Shown here in pieces: positions 7,726-17,497 of a stretch of DNA of 57,597 nucleotides. A model generated the notes under the pieces. It ran no database searches. It had not been told where the DNA came from and saw only the letters and a list, made by a program, of their open reading frames with translations. Every line of letters begins with the position of its first letter. The stretch's first letter is position 1. A program made the translations under genes and the position numbers. The stretch comes from an uncultured Ectothiorhodospiraceae bacterium (lineage in GTDB: Bacteria; Pseudomonadota; Gammaproteobacteria; UBA6429; Thiohalophilaceae), in the NCBI GenBank assembly GCA_947260005.1, contig CAMYOL010000022.1, positions 1 through 57,597 on the forward strand, written 5' to 3'.

Positions 7726-10700
7726 ATGGATACAGAACGTTGGCAGCGCATCCAGACATTATTCACGGCCATAGAGACTATGGACAGTCGTGCACAAATC
7801 GAATACCTCGAACAAAATTGTGCTGAATCGGATATCCGTAACGAAGTATTATCGCTATTAAAAGCCGATCAAAAGGCCGATCAATTTTTTAAACCGATCA
7901 ACACGTCGAATCCTGAACAAAACCATTTAGATCCCGGTACCCTGATCGGGCCCTATCGGATTGAATCACTGATTGGCGAAGGCGGTATGGGTGCCGTCTA
8001 TAAGGCAGAAGATACGCGTTTACACCGTTCAGTTGCGCTCAAGTTTTTATCACCTAAACAATTAAATAGAGAAAGCGGTCAGGAACGATTTTTGATTGAA
8101 GCGCGGGCCGCATCGCGTCTGGATCACGTGAACATCTGCACGATATACGACATTGGTGAAACCACATCCGGACAGCCTTATATCGCAATGGGATACTATC
8201 CCGGTGATTTGCTCGATCGGCAATTCAGACAAAAAAACCCAACGTTACGGCAAACACTCGATATCATTGCCCAGATATTGAATGGGGTTCAGGCCGCACA
8301 CCAACATGATATCTACCATCGTGATCTTAAACCCGCCAATATTATATTGACGCAAAATAATGTTGTAAAAATTCTGGATTTTGGCATCGCAAAAATGCGA
8401 GGCGTCGATATCACCACCACCGGCAGCCAGATTGGCACTATCGCTTATATGTCGCCGGAGCAATTACAAGGTAACGAAGCACATCAACAATCTGATATCT
8501 GGTCATGCGGCGTTATTTTTTATGAGTTACTGACCGGAACCCGACCCTTCAAAGGAAAAGAACATCATCAGGTAATGTATTCTATCGTGCAAGGCACACA
8601 TGAACCGATAACAAAACTCAACCCGGACTTACCGGAAGAGTTACAAAATATTATCGACCGGATGTTATGTCATGACCTACAGCTACGCTATCCATCTGCC
8701 CAGGCCGTCTTAAATGACTTACTGTTGTTGAAACAAAACTCATCTGATCTGAACGACATTGCTAACCTTGATAACGCCTTTGTCGACACAGATACCCATA
8801 CCTATCAATCAGAAAATACGAATTCCACGACCACGATATTTACCAGCGATGGTGATCTACGCCAGGCAACCGTGATGTCGATTGATCTAAGTAACTACTC
8901 CGGTATATTGCAAACGGAAGGTCCGGAAAAAACTAAACTAATCGTACGTCAGTTTTTCAATATGATTGGTGATGTGATTAAATCCTATGGGGGGACGGTT
9001 AATCGTGAAATCGACAATACCATCATTGCCATATTTGGTGTCCCCGTCGCTCATGATAATGACGCCCAACGCGCCGTACTGGCGGCGATTGCCTGTCACA
9101 CCATTGTCGTTCAGCTTGGACAAAGTTTTAATATAACCTTATCGGCTCATATCGGTATCGCAAACGGTATCATCCTGATGAACACCTCGAATGATAATGC
9201 AGGACAACAGTATATTGTTACCGGTGACTCATTAACCCTGGCAACCCGACTGGATGACCTGGCACAAAATGGCGAAACCATTATTTCTAATTCACTCTAT
9301 TTAATTATTAACAACCAGTTCGATTGCGAACACAGAGGCAGTGTCAACGTTCGCTATCAACAGGACCCGATTAAAGTATGGCGAATACTATCGAATCAGC
9401 AAACCAATACAGAAAACAAATTGGCCCTGGTCGGTCGCAGTTCTGAGCTACAACAATTTACTCATATTTTAAATAGCACCCAAAAAGGAAATAGCGGCAA
9501 TGTTATTTATATCTGCGGTGAAGCCGGCATTGGCAAAACCCGGCTCGCAACCGAATGCAAGCAACTCGCCAGCCAGCAAGGTTATGATACTCACCACGGA
9601 CTGATTCTGGATTTTGGCGTGACGGAAGGCCAGGATGCCATTGCCCTGGTGGTACGCAGCATACTGTCATTAGCTATCGATACCAAACTTGAAAACACAC
9701 TGGACCAAATTCAACAACATATTTCAAATGGCTCGATAGCGGAAGATCAACTCATTTATTTAAACGAACTATTAGGCTTGCCACAGAATACTGAGCAACG
9801 ACGTTTGTTCGATCTGATGGACCATAGTGCGCGTCTGCAAGGGCTGCATAATCTTGTCGCGTCGTTGATTGTCCAGCAAGCTCAACAACAACCGATCTTA
9901 ATCTTGATTGAGGACTTGCATTGGGCCGATCCCAATACCCTGGATTGCATTACCAATATTGCCGCGAATACCCATCAGGTCCCGGTAATATTGTTACTCA
10001 CCACCCGCCCCGAAAATGAACCCCTGACGCCGGCCTGGCGCAGCAGCATGAATAATATACCACTGGTCTCATTCTATTTGTCGGCATTACAAGAGCAGGA
10101 TGCCATTGATATGGCCAGGCAAATGTTGGGTAATAACAATAAGGATTACATGGCGCTGGTCGATCGTGCCCAGGGTAATCCGTTATTCCTGGAACAATTG
10201 ATTCGAAGCGATGCCAGTATCAATGACTCGTCACAACTCCCGGCTTCACTGCAAAGTCTGGTTCAATCGCAATTAGACAAGTTGTCACTAGCGGATAAAC
10301 ATGCCGCCCGCGCCGCCTCAATTATCGGGCAACGATTTAACGCCGAACAATTACGCTTTCTGTTGGATGACCCGGACTATGACTGCCAACAACTTGTAAA
10401 ACACCAACTCACCCATTTGCGTGGCGACGCCTACCTGTTTAATCATGCCCTCATCCATGAAGGTATCTATGCCTCGTTGCTGGATACACATAAACAGGAA
10501 CTGCATCATCGCGCCGCAGAGTGGTTTAGTGAACATGATAAATCTCTCGCGGCCGAACATCTGGACCGAGCCGAGTCCCCCATTGCGACCGAGGCCTATA
10601 TCAACGCCGCCGAAGAACAAAAACAACAATACCACTTTGACAAAGCCATTCGCCTGCTTGAACGTGCCGCACAAATTGCCAACACACAAAAACAAAAGTA

Positions 10701-11940
10701 CGACCTGAATGCATTACTTGGTGAAGTGCTGACTGATAAAGGTCAGATTGCAGATGCTGCGGAGGCTTATTCATTAGCCATTGCCTCCGCCAGTGATGAC
10801 AAACAACGCTGTCGAGCCTGGATTGGTTTGGCACAAGGTTACGATATTAACGATGAACATGAGCAGGCTTTTTCTGCTTTGGATAAGGCGGAAGCGGCGG
10901 CTCAAAATCTTGATCTGACGATTGAACTGGCCCAGATTCATTATCAACGTGGTAATCTATATTTTCCACGTGGCGACATTCAGGCCTGCAAAGATGAACA
11001 TCAACTGGCGATTAAATTCGCACAACAAGCCGATTCGCCACAACACGAAGCACAGGCGTTAAGTGGTCTGGGTGATGCCGAATACGCCGCCGGGCACATG
11101 CTCAGTGCACACGATTATTTCAATCGCTGCATCGCCCTGTGTAATCAGTATGGTTATGCGCGCATTGAATCCGCCAATCGTTTTATGCTCGGCACCGTGC
11201 GCATCTATTTAAATGAATTAACAGGTGCATTAGAAGACTCTCTGACATCAGCGAACACAGCCAGTCAGGTCGGTCATGTCCGCGCCGAGATCGTTTCCAG
11301 GCTCACGGCCGGCTGGATATACCTCGATCAGATGAAACTCGATGACGCCATGCATCAGGTACAACTCGGACTGGACCTGACCGAACAACTCGGGGCAAAA
11401 CGATTTGAGCCCTTTCTCAATGAAACGAAAGCTAGAATATTAATCACCCAGGGAAAAATGACTCAGGCGCTCGCCGTTGCCGAACAAGCGATGGACATCA
11501 CGCGTCAAACCGGGATGCAATTTATTGGCCCCTGGATCCTCGGTACCATCGCGTTAGCCTCCGATGAGGCAACAACCCATCAAGCAGCATTGAAGGAAGG
11601 ATTGAGTTTATTAGAACAAGGCTGCGTGGGTCATAATTATTACCAGTTTTATCGTGCCGCGATAGAAGTTTCATTGCAAACCGAAGACTGGGATGGGGCG
11701 GAACGATACTGTGATTTACTTGAGGAATACACCCAGGCCGAGCCCAATCCCTGGGCAAAATTCCATTTACAATGGGGACGCACCCTCGCCGCCGCGGGCA
11801 AATCCCCGGATCAAACCAATATAAAAGAACAATTACTCGCACTTAAACAACAGGCGCAGCAAGTTGGCTTCCTGGCACGAATCACATTGATCGACAAAAC
11901 ACTTAAGCAACTGACGCCTTTATCTCCCACCGAAACCTGA
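7726..11940 (+). CDS. Ser/Thr protein kinase - nucleotide cyclase - AAA ATPase - TPR signalling protein
   Basis: Giant cytoplasmic signal protein, about 1404 residues. (1) Hanks-type kinase, residues about 75-340: GEGGMGAVYK loop, catalytic Lys105, HRDLKPAN, DFGIAK, SPEQL. (2) Class III nucleotide cyclase-like domain, about 380-525: both metal-binding aspartates appear present (SIDLSNYS and NREIDNTII). (3) Regulatory NTPase of the AfsR/MalT type: Walker A GEAGIGKT (about 599) and Walker B LILIEDLHWADP (about 727). (4) TPR-like helical repeats from about 900 to the end. Start: the ATG at 7726 gives the MDTERWQRIQTLF opening common in this kinase family; an in-frame GTG at 7678 would add 16 residues, and neither has a clear ribosome binding site. 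Substrates are unknown. It ends 11 nt from a convergent gene. Confidence 0.85.
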   Translation: MDTERWQRIQTLFTAIETMDSRAQIEYLEQNCAESDIRNEVLSLLKADQKADQFFKPINTSNPEQNHLDPGTLIGPYRIESLIGEGGMGAVYKAEDTRLHRSVALKFLSPKQLNRESGQERFLIEARAASRLDHVNICTIYDIGETTSGQPYIAMGYYPGDLLDRQFRQKNPTLRQTLDIIAQILNGVQAAHQHDIYHRDLKPANIILTQNNVVKILDFGIAKMRGVDITTTGSQIGTIAYMSPEQLQGNEAHQQSDIWSCGVIFYELLTGTRPFKGKEHHQVMYSIVQGTHEPITKLNPDLPEELQNIIDRMLCHDLQLRYPSAQAVLNDLLLLKQNSSDLNDIANLDNAFVDTDTHTYQSENTNSTTTIFTSDGDLRQATVMSIDLSNYSGILQTEGPEKTKLIVRQFFNMIGDVIKSYGGTVNREIDNTIIAIFGVPVAHDNDAQRAVLAAIACHTIVVQLGQSFNITLSAHIGIANGIILMNTSNDNAGQQYIVTGDSLTLATRLDDLAQNGETIISNSLYLIINNQFDCEHRGSVNVRYQQDPIKVWRILSNQQTNTENKLALVGRSSELQQFTHILNSTQKGNSGNVIYICGEAGIGKTRLATECKQLASQQGYDTHHGLILDFGVTEGQDAIALVVRSILSLAIDTKLENTLDQIQQHISNGSIAEDQLIYLNELLGLPQNTEQRRLFDLMDHSARLQGLHNLVASLIVQQAQQQPILILIEDLHWADPNTLDCITNIAANTHQVPVILLLTTRPENEPLTPAWRSSMNNIPLVSFYLSALQEQDAIDMARQMLGNNNKDYMALVDRAQGNPLFLEQLIRSDASINDSSQLPASLQSLVQSQLDKLSLADKHAARAASIIGQRFNAEQLRFLLDDPDYDCQQLVKHQLTHLRGDAYLFNHALIHEGIYASLLDTHKQELHHRAAEWFSEHDKSLAAEHLDRAESPIATEAYINAAEEQKQQYHFDKAIRLLERAAQIANTQKQKYDLNALLGEVLTDKGQIADAAEAYSLAIASASDDKQRCRAWIGLAQGYDINDEHEQAFSALDKAEAAAQNLDLTIELAQIHYQRGNLYFPRGDIQACKDEHQLAIKFAQQADSPQHEAQALSGLGDAEYAAGHMLSAHDYFNRCIALCNQYGYARIESANRFMLGTVRIYLNELTGALEDSLTSANTASQVGHVRAEIVSRLTAGWIYLDQMKLDDAMHQVQLGLDLTEQLGAKRFEPFLNETKARILITQGKMTQALAVAEQAMDITRQTGMQFIGPWILGTIALASDEATTHQAALKEGLSLLEQGCVGHNYYQFYRAAIEVSLQTEDWDGAERYCDLLEEYTQAEPNPWAKFHLQWGRTLAAAGKSPDQTNIKEQLLALKQQAQQVGFLARITLIDKTLKQLTPLSPTET

Positions 11941-11951
11941 ATCAACCTAAC

Positions 11952-13598
11952 TCAGTGAACCGGTTCGGCCTGATGACATTCCGATGATTTCGTTTCTAAA
12001 GCTTGCTCATGTTTGATCAACTCTTTCACCACCTCTTCGGCAATCTCCCAGCACTCTTCATGCAAGCCGGCACCATGAGTCCAGCCGCCGGTGAAATATA
12101 AATTCTTATGATCACCCCCTTGCAACTCTTTGAGTTCCATCTGGGCATCCAGGCAATCAAAATTTAACACGTTATGTTTAAACCAACCGATGACCGGTTG
12201 CTCCGGTCCTTCAGCACCACCCAGATGACGCCAGCCCGGTAATATTTCTTCGTTGGCTTTAAAGTTTTTAAAGTAACCGGCCGGTTTGCGTTCTTCACCG
12301 GCGGGGGTTTTTAAGACGTACTTATCCGGAATCGAAACACAAGGATTTAAAGTCACAAAATATTGCGGCATACCGGCCTTGTTGTATTTGGTTGTTTTCA
12401 TGATCGGCACACCCTGACTATCCTGTTCATACCAAACAGCTGAATCGTTACGGTGGCGATTCATAACATAAGTCATCGAATAAGGATGAATAGACTGGCC
12501 CTCATTAATCAGGACGTTATAACTGCGCCAGGCATTTCTATCCTGAGGTAATACACCGGCAAAGGTGTGCGCCACCGCGATGCTATTGGTATAACGCACT
12601 TTGTCCAGGACATTAACCAGATCCTGATTTAAACCTTGCTTGATCGCACGCATCGCATCATCCGCATGGCAGGTAACCACTACCTTGTTATAGATCTGCG
12701 GTTCGGGTAAACCAGTCGCACCCTCTTTCGGCGGCACATAAACCATCACCTGATCTTTTTCCACAAACACTTTGGCCTGGGCATTGTGAATAATCGTCAA
12801 GTTATCCTTATTGTTTTTTTTAAGATACTTCGCCAATTTATCAATCCAGTCTTGCGCCCCCTTGATAAAATAATTGCGATCCGGACTGGGCGGGTTCGGG
12901 TCATCTTCTTTAAACCCCTCCTGGATAATGTAGTAACGCATCACCGCCAGTAACGGCATACCGGCGGGGCCCGTCACATCGTCTAAAAAATACATCGCAT
13001 TAATTCGTGGATAGAGCAAACAGTCACGCATCTCTTTGATCAACGCCTTATCAACACCAGGCCTGGAGAGGTACTCCGTCACATATTGATCCACGGTATA
13101 GCGATTATATTTTTTATCGGCCTGGTTAATATCCCTGACCGCATCCGCCATAAAGGTACTGTAAGCTGAAGCCAGCTCCTCACTGACCACGATATTGGGA
13201 TCACTGGTGCCATGAAAAAGATTCTCATCCGCAGTCAGAACCTTTGAACCATCCAGGGTAAAGAAACTCGCGGTATCCTCAAGCGGACGAAAATCCTTGA
13301 AACCAATCTCATCCATTATGCGCACGATGTTTTTATAAGTATCACGATTAAAATCGTCGACCCCCAGATCGGCCTTACGGATTAGATGTTTCTGTTCATC
13401 CTGATTCGATGCGGCCATGTCCAGATCTTTAATCACACCCAGGTCCACCTTGGCCGTATCCGCATTACCACCGAGATAATCGTTGGCCTCATAGATATCG
13501 ATTTTACACTCAAAACCATTATCAGAATTGAATAAGTTATAAGCAGTCGCCAGACCCGATACGCCACCACCGATGATGGCAATTCGTTGTTTTTTCAT
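11952..13598 (-). CDS. FAD/NAD(P)-binding oxidoreductase (amine oxidase/protoporphyrinogen oxidase-like)
   Basis: 548 residues. The N-terminal dinucleotide-binding motif IGGGVSGLATAYNL (8-21) is followed by IDIYEANDYLGGNADT, the second FAD contact typical of amine-oxidase-like flavoproteins. A C-terminal FTGGWTHGAGLHEECWEIAE closes the FAD site. It resembles the predicted NAD/FAD-binding proteins of COG2907, whose substrates are mostly unknown (some sit in lipid or carotenoid-type gene sets). No such partners are present here. Start: AAGGGAGT lies 7 nt before the ATG. It is monocistronic; the kinase gene converges on it with only 11 bases between, so terminators may overlap the coding ends. 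Confidence 0.8.
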   Translation of the reverse strand: MKKQRIAIIGGGVSGLATAYNLFNSDNGFECKIDIYEANDYLGGNADTAKVDLGVIKDLDMAASNQDEQKHLIRKADLGVDDFNRDTYKNIVRIMDEIGFKDFRPLEDTASFFTLDGSKVLTADENLFHGTSDPNIVVSEELASAYSTFMADAVRDINQADKKYNRYTVDQYVTEYLSRPGVDKALIKEMRDCLLYPRINAMYFLDDVTGPAGMPLLAVMRYYIIQEGFKEDDPNPPSPDRNYFIKGAQDWIDKLAKYLKKNNKDNLTIIHNAQAKVFVEKDQVMVYVPPKEGATGLPEPQIYNKVVVTCHADDAMRAIKQGLNQDLVNVLDKVRYTNSIAVAHTFAGVLPQDRNAWRSYNVLINEGQSIHPYSMTYVMNRHRNDSAVWYEQDSQGVPIMKTTKYNKAGMPQYFVTLNPCVSIPDKYVLKTPAGEERKPAGYFKNFKANEEILPGWRHLGGAEGPEQPVIGWFKHNVLNFDCLDAQMELKELQGGDHKNLYFTGGWTHGAGLHEECWEIAEEVVKELIKHEQALETKSSECHQAEPVH

Positions 13599-13834
13599 AA
13601 AAACTCCCTTTTGCGTTTAATACAGCGTGAAAACGGATTCGCCATATCGTTAATATGAACCTTAATTAGATAAGCGAGATAAATAGATCGATCCCCTCAT
13701 GAATAATTAGTTTAGTAAAAATAATATAACAATTTGTAAATATCGCCATATAATAATCAAGGCTTATTGATATTGAAAATAAAAGACGCGATTTGATTTG
13801 AATGACCTATAGACCGTTCTGAAATACAGTAAGG

Positions 13835-14005
13835 CACTGATTAATTAACCGTTAAGAAATTAAGCTGACACTTTTACGCCTAATAATCTGACATTATTAG
13901 GCCAGTTAGGCGACTTAACTAATTGATAATGTGTAGGTAAAGTGGTATTTAATATGGCTTCGAGGTTTTTTATACATCAACCAGGACGTCTATATCTAGT
14001 TATGT
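13835..14005 (+). repeat. Dispersed palindromic element, copy A
   Basis: It aligns with 56570-56730 (copy B). Shared blocks include CGACTTAAC, AATTGATAAT, AAAGTGGTATTTAATATG, CTTCGAGGTTTTT and CGTCTATAT. Arms TTGATAATGTGTA and TATACATCAA are imperfectly inverted. Both copies end just upstream of a small plus-strand gene. No coding sequence is evident. Confidence 0.65.
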
Positions 14006-14065
14006 GTCTTACTGCTAATAGTGTAGCTTGATTTATAATTCAGATGATTGAGGTGTATTTTGACA

Positions 14066-14881
14066 ATGTATAAATTCTTATCCATATTTGTTACGACCAC
14101 ACTCATCATGTTACACCCAATTACACAGGTATCAGCTGCACAAAACATCAAAATCATCCTGGCATCTGAAGTTAATTGGGAGCCGTTGAATCCTGCTCGT
14201 GGAGACAAAAGCCCTAAAGCCGGTACGCTGTGGGGTGATCGTAAAGGCACTGTACCAACTGGTTTTCTCGCTAAGTTCAAGGATGGTTTCTCATCACCAC
14301 CTCATATTCACAACACAACTTACCGAGCAGTGGTCATCAGCGGGCTCATCCATAACGATGATCCTGCGGCCGCGCATATGTGGATGCCGGTAGGTTCCTT
14401 CTGGACGCAACCACAAGGAGAAGTTCACATTACCGCGGCTAAGGGAAGCAGTAATATTGCGCTTGTCGAAATAGATAAAGGGCCGTATCTCGTAAAGCCA
14501 ACCGAACAAGCATTTGATAGTGGTGAAAGGCCCATTAATGTTCATGCATCAAATCTTGTATGGCTGGATCTAGCAAAAATGTCTGAATCGCATGATAACC
14601 CGAAAATCGCCTATCTCTGGAGTCAACAAGTCGAAAACGAGTCCAATGGATCGTTCATCAAACTACCTGCTGGATTTAAGGGCGAGATTCATAGTCAAGG
14701 CACAACTTTCCATGCGGTTCTAATTACTGGTCAACTCCAACACCAAAAAGCGGGTAATAAAATTTTGACTTCTGGCAGTTATTTTAGTTCGAAGGGAGAT
14801 GAAATACATAAAGTAACTACAAACATTGAGACAGTTATATATGTGCATACAAATGGTAAGTTTACAATCACAGAAAACTAA
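14066..14881 (+). CDS. Exported cupin-domain protein (DUF4437-like)
   Basis: 271 residues with a signal peptide ([18 protein letters not shown]..., cleavage near SAA-Q). Two repeated beta-barrel halves follow, each with the pattern W(E/G)...[35 protein letters not shown] in the first half and a weaker copy in the second. This matches ChrR-like/DUF4437 cupins. The PPHIHN and QGEVH histidines of the first half could bind a metal; the second half lacks most of them. Start: GAGGTG lies 10 nt before the ATG at 14066; an upstream in-frame TTG is less likely. It is preceded by the dispersed element copy A and followed by a LysR-gene fragment. Function unknown. Confidence 0.7.
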   Translation: MYKFLSIFVTTTLIMLHPITQVSAAQNIKIILASEVNWEPLNPARGDKSPKAGTLWGDRKGTVPTGFLAKFKDGFSSPPHIHNTTYRAVVISGLIHNDDPAAAHMWMPVGSFWTQPQGEVHITAAKGSSNIALVEIDKGPYLVKPTEQAFDSGERPINVHASNLVWLDLAKMSESHDNPKIAYLWSQQVENESNGSFIKLPAGFKGEIHSQGTTFHAVLITGQLQHQKAGNKILTSGSYFSSKGDEIHKVTTNIETVIYVHTNGKFTITEN

Positions 14882-14925
14882 TGTTATACATTTAAGTATG
14901 ACATGTAACTACTCAACCAATTATC

Positions 14926-15302
14926 TTACCAGGCAAAACGAGGGCGCGATAGAGAATCACACATGGTTGCTACCAGATGAAAGTCTTATGCAGTTGCCGA
15001 TTATAAAGTGGCTAAACCGGCATCACCCTAAAGCGAGATTAGGGCTTCGCTGTAATACATTGCTTGGACTGTATGAAGCCGTCACTCATGGTCTTGGTGT
15101 TGCTGCGCTGCCGTGCTTCCTCGGAGACCCGGATACTCAGCTCAATCGTATTCTCCCTCTCGATGATGAGCTGGATTCTGAATTATGGTTGCTAACACAT
15201 CCTGATCTAAGACGAACGGCTCGTGTTCGGGCATTAATGGACTTCCTGACAACGGTTCTGGAAAAAGAAAAAGATTTAATTGAAGGTCGGTTATTTAGGT
15301 AA
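14926..15302 (+). pseudogene. LysR-family regulator, C-terminal fragment
   Basis: About 125 codons match the end of the effector-binding domain of LysR-type regulators: WLLPDESLMQLPIIKWLNRH, GLRCNTLLGLYEAV, GLGVAALPCFLGD, ELWLLTHPDLRRTARVRALM. The N-terminal helix-turn-helix and first half of the sensor domain are absent, and no remnant is visible between the cupin stop at 14881 and here. The frame happens to be open further upstream (to 14826), but that part overlaps the cupin gene and has no family similarity. It is presumably the leftover of a deletion or insertion. Confidence 0.75.
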
Positions 15303-15398
15303 AATTACTTATAACTCTAAAGAGCCCCGTGATACAAAGCTTAACAAACCGCTCACGTACACAATAATGAACACTAAACCTAACTGCGAAAATGTCAG

Positions 15399-15830
15399 AT
15401 GAAAAAAAAGATAATCACAACACTAATAATCATTCCAGTATTGGGGACAATTCTTATCACTTTTACATGGTTCAGCTCTGACAATATTGGTAAGGCTGCC
15501 ATGTCTACTAAGGCTATACTTATTTTGCAACCAATTACTGGAAATGAAAAAATAATAACCTGGCTTGAACACTATCATGGTGAAGCACCCGGCCAACAAG
15601 TTATGAATACTTTTGTCAGCTGGGGTATTAACAATAAAACTTCATTTGCAACCATTGTAAGTTCGTTATCTCAGAAAACTCTGGAGCGTATTGCCTGGGC
15701 GATTACTGATATTGATGCAGGCGAGCAGTATTCACAGGAATTTAGTGGTTCTAACAGCACAAACATAAAATATATAGTCAACAAAATACAAGCTAATCAA
15801 GATGAATCGGCTAACAAAGAAATCAGGTAA
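15399..15830 (+). CDS. Hypothetical protein with N-terminal membrane anchor or signal
   Basis: 143 residues. Residues 1-25 (MKKKIITTLIIIPVLGTIL...) are a typical signal sequence or anchor. The rest is soluble, polar and without cysteines (WLEHYHGEAPGQQVMNTFVS, TLERIAWAITDIDAGEQY). No family recognised. The ribosome binding site is weak. It lies in an AT-rich accessory stretch with a LysR fragment upstream and a 15-bp tandem repeat downstream. Confidence 0.5.
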   Translation: MKKKIITTLIIIPVLGTILITFTWFSSDNIGKAAMSTKAILILQPITGNEKIITWLEHYHGEAPGQQVMNTFVSWGINNKTSFATIVSSLSQKTLERIAWAITDIDAGEQYSQEFSGSNSTNIKYIVNKIQANQDESANKEIR

Positions 15831-15892
15831 CCTCGCACGTGTTGCTTGCACAGCTCGAACGGATAATATGTCCGGGTCTTAAGTGTAGATAT

Positions 15893-15951
15893 GAAAACAG
15901 TAAATATAAAAACAGTAAATATAAAAACAGTAAATATAAAAACAGTAATTA
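15893..15951. repeat. 15-bp tandem repeat, about four units
   Basis: The unit TAAATATAAAAACAG recurs head-to-tail with slight decay at both ends. It lies 50-110 bp upstream of the gene at 16002. Copy-number change could alter promoter spacing; on the minus strand it makes a spurious FIFTV-repeat frame. Confidence 0.8.
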
Positions 15952-16001
15952 TCATAACATCCATTTTAATGGCCGGTTTTGCTAGAAGGATAGTATAATC
16001 T

Positions 16002-16685
16002 ATGCTCAAAACTGAGATAGACAATTCGACGTTAACCATTAAACGCAGCATTAAAAGCACAGTTGGTATTCAATTGATCTGGAGCATTGCTGGTATTTGT
16101 TTTGGTAGTTCATTTATTTATCTAAGCCTGATACATAATGATGATCTTGCAACACAATTTTTTACTGTCGGTTTTGGTAGTATATTTGTTATCGTTGCCA
16201 TATACCTGTTAATTCATTTACCGGGTTTTTACAAAAGGGTTTCTGCTGAAGGTGGTGACATTATTCTTAAAGCAACCAGTCAGGGTTTACTGGTCGCCCC
16301 TATGACTAATGGCGTTAAAAACCAGTATGAGTGGGATTTAATTGAGTCAATCTATCTGGCTGATATTGGCCGGGGCAATGCTTTTGCAAATACGGGGATA
16401 GGTGATGGTCTCAGGAGTTATGGTAATGACGTCAACCGTAATGTCATTATTATAATATTTAAAGTAAAGACATTGGCAATGTTTAATCGTGGCTGGATTA
16501 AAAACAAAATTAATGATCTACATAAGACCCCAAGGGGACAATATTACACATATAGTGAGTACAACCCTACACTTAAATCAGAAACAATAAGTGGGTTAAA
16601 GGCGTATGCGACACCTGATATTAAAATAGAATCTGTAAACCGGGTTTTTTTTGATTACAAAAACAAGAAAGAAATCTATGAGTAA
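16002..16685 (+). CDS. Hypothetical membrane protein with two transmembrane helices
   Basis: 227 residues. Two hydrophobic helices (about 20-45 and 52-75) are separated by a short loop, followed by a soluble C-terminal domain of about 150 residues. The layout resembles small PH-like membrane proteins (helical hairpin, then beta-rich domain beginning RVSAEGGDIILKATSQGLLV), but I do not recognise a family. Start: GAAGGA lies about 10 nt before the ATG. It is followed after 32 nt by the thioesterase gene in the same direction, so a two-gene transcript is possible. Confidence 0.6.
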   Translation: MLKTEIDNSTLTIKRSIKSTVGIQLIWSIAGICFGSSFIYLSLIHNDDLATQFFTVGFGSIFVIVAIYLLIHLPGFYKRVSAEGGDIILKATSQGLLVAPMTNGVKNQYEWDLIESIYLADIGRGNAFANTGIGDGLRSYGNDVNRNVIIIIFKVKTLAMFNRGWIKNKINDLHKTPRGQYYTYSEYNPTLKSETISGLKAYATPDIKIESVNRVFFDYKNKKEIYE

Positions 16686-16717
16686 CTACATTAAATGTTT
16701 CGATAAAGGATTATAAA

Positions 16718-17161
16718 GTGAAAATAAATATACTTCAGGAAATAATGCAGTTAATGCCAGCCGATACTAGCATGGAACTCCCGCCAAAAGTATTTCTTGA
16801 TATGGAAGGAGAGTTCATTGAGTTTGTAGAAAATATAAAATTAGTGGCGCGCTTTCCAAATAAAGAGCGTTATATGAATCCGTTTGGATTTATGCAAGGG
16901 GGGATTCTGGTTGCCGCCATGGATAATACCATTTCCCCCCTGAGTTACATCAGCGCGCCTCCCAGCATTACAAAGGAAATCAATACAACTTTTAAACGAC
17001 CAGTAAAACAGACTGATCATTTCATTGAAGTCGTCGCGACAGTAATCGAAAAGACGGTCAGCTACATATCCCTGCAGGCAGAGGTATTCAATTCAAAAGG
17101 TAAATTGGCGGCAAAATGTATAGCCAACAGTGTATACATTAAAGGGAACAGGCGTTTGTAA
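16718..17161 (+). CDS. PaaI-type hotdog-fold thioesterase
   Basis: 147 residues with the single hotdog domain of the PaaI/YdiI group: RFPNKERYMNPFGFMQGGIL, then AAMDNTISPLSYI on the central helix, and strands NTTFKRPVKQTDHFIEVVA and KLAAKCIANSVYI. The group hydrolyses acyl-CoA thioesters; the substrate cannot be told. The usual helix acid or Asn-Gly-Asp feature is replaced by the Gln-Gly-Gly / Asp-Asn pattern here. Start: GTG at 16718 preceded by AAAGGA; no in-frame ATG fits better. The gene just upstream encodes a membrane protein of unknown role. Confidence 0.72.
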   Translation: MKINILQEIMQLMPADTSMELPPKVFLDMEGEFIEFVENIKLVARFPNKERYMNPFGFMQGGILVAAMDNTISPLSYISAPPSITKEINTTFKRPVKQTDHFIEVVATVIEKTVSYISLQAEVFNSKGKLAAKCIANSVYIKGNRRL

Positions 17162-17497
17162 AAGCCCCACTAATTTGCATACCAAATATGCTCCCCTTTA
17201 TAAACAGACACGGCTTACGTCATACCGTAACCTCTACCACCGTAACCAATCATGCCATCCACGATCTAAGCATTACTCTTGAGTAAATTATGAAGCCCTA
17301 ATGTACGATCTGGAGCCTGAAATGCATCAGCTTGCTTTAAAATTAATTCATACGATCATTTATGTTTATAAGCTACTGTTTTTAATGACTTTTATCCTCT
17401 GCGGCGAGCCGTTTTCCAGACAAAAAACACTCCACTTCCGAGCTATTACCTGATAAAATCACTAGGATATTGACGCTAATTTTTGAGGTATTTTGTA
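17162..17497. other. Intergenic DNA, no gene recognised
   Basis: 336 bases. On the minus strand near 17219-17255 a short frame reads GMIGYGGRGYGMT before a stop, which could be the tail of a lost glycine-rich peptide gene. The promoter of the DsrC-like gene must be in the right half. Confidence 0.35.

Noticed and set aside
13599-14047. Complete integron attC or insertion sequence
   Set aside because: Only one attC-like end motif was found, there is no transposase gene, and no target-site duplication could be seen.
14826-14925. N-terminal part of the LysR-fragment frame
   Set aside because: It overlaps the cupin gene and carries no helix-turn-helix, so it is an accidental open frame.
15797-16060. 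Minus-strand reading frame with FIFTV pentapeptide repeats
   Set aside because: It is produced by the 15-bp AT-rich tandem repeat and overlaps real genes at both ends; no ribosome binding site.
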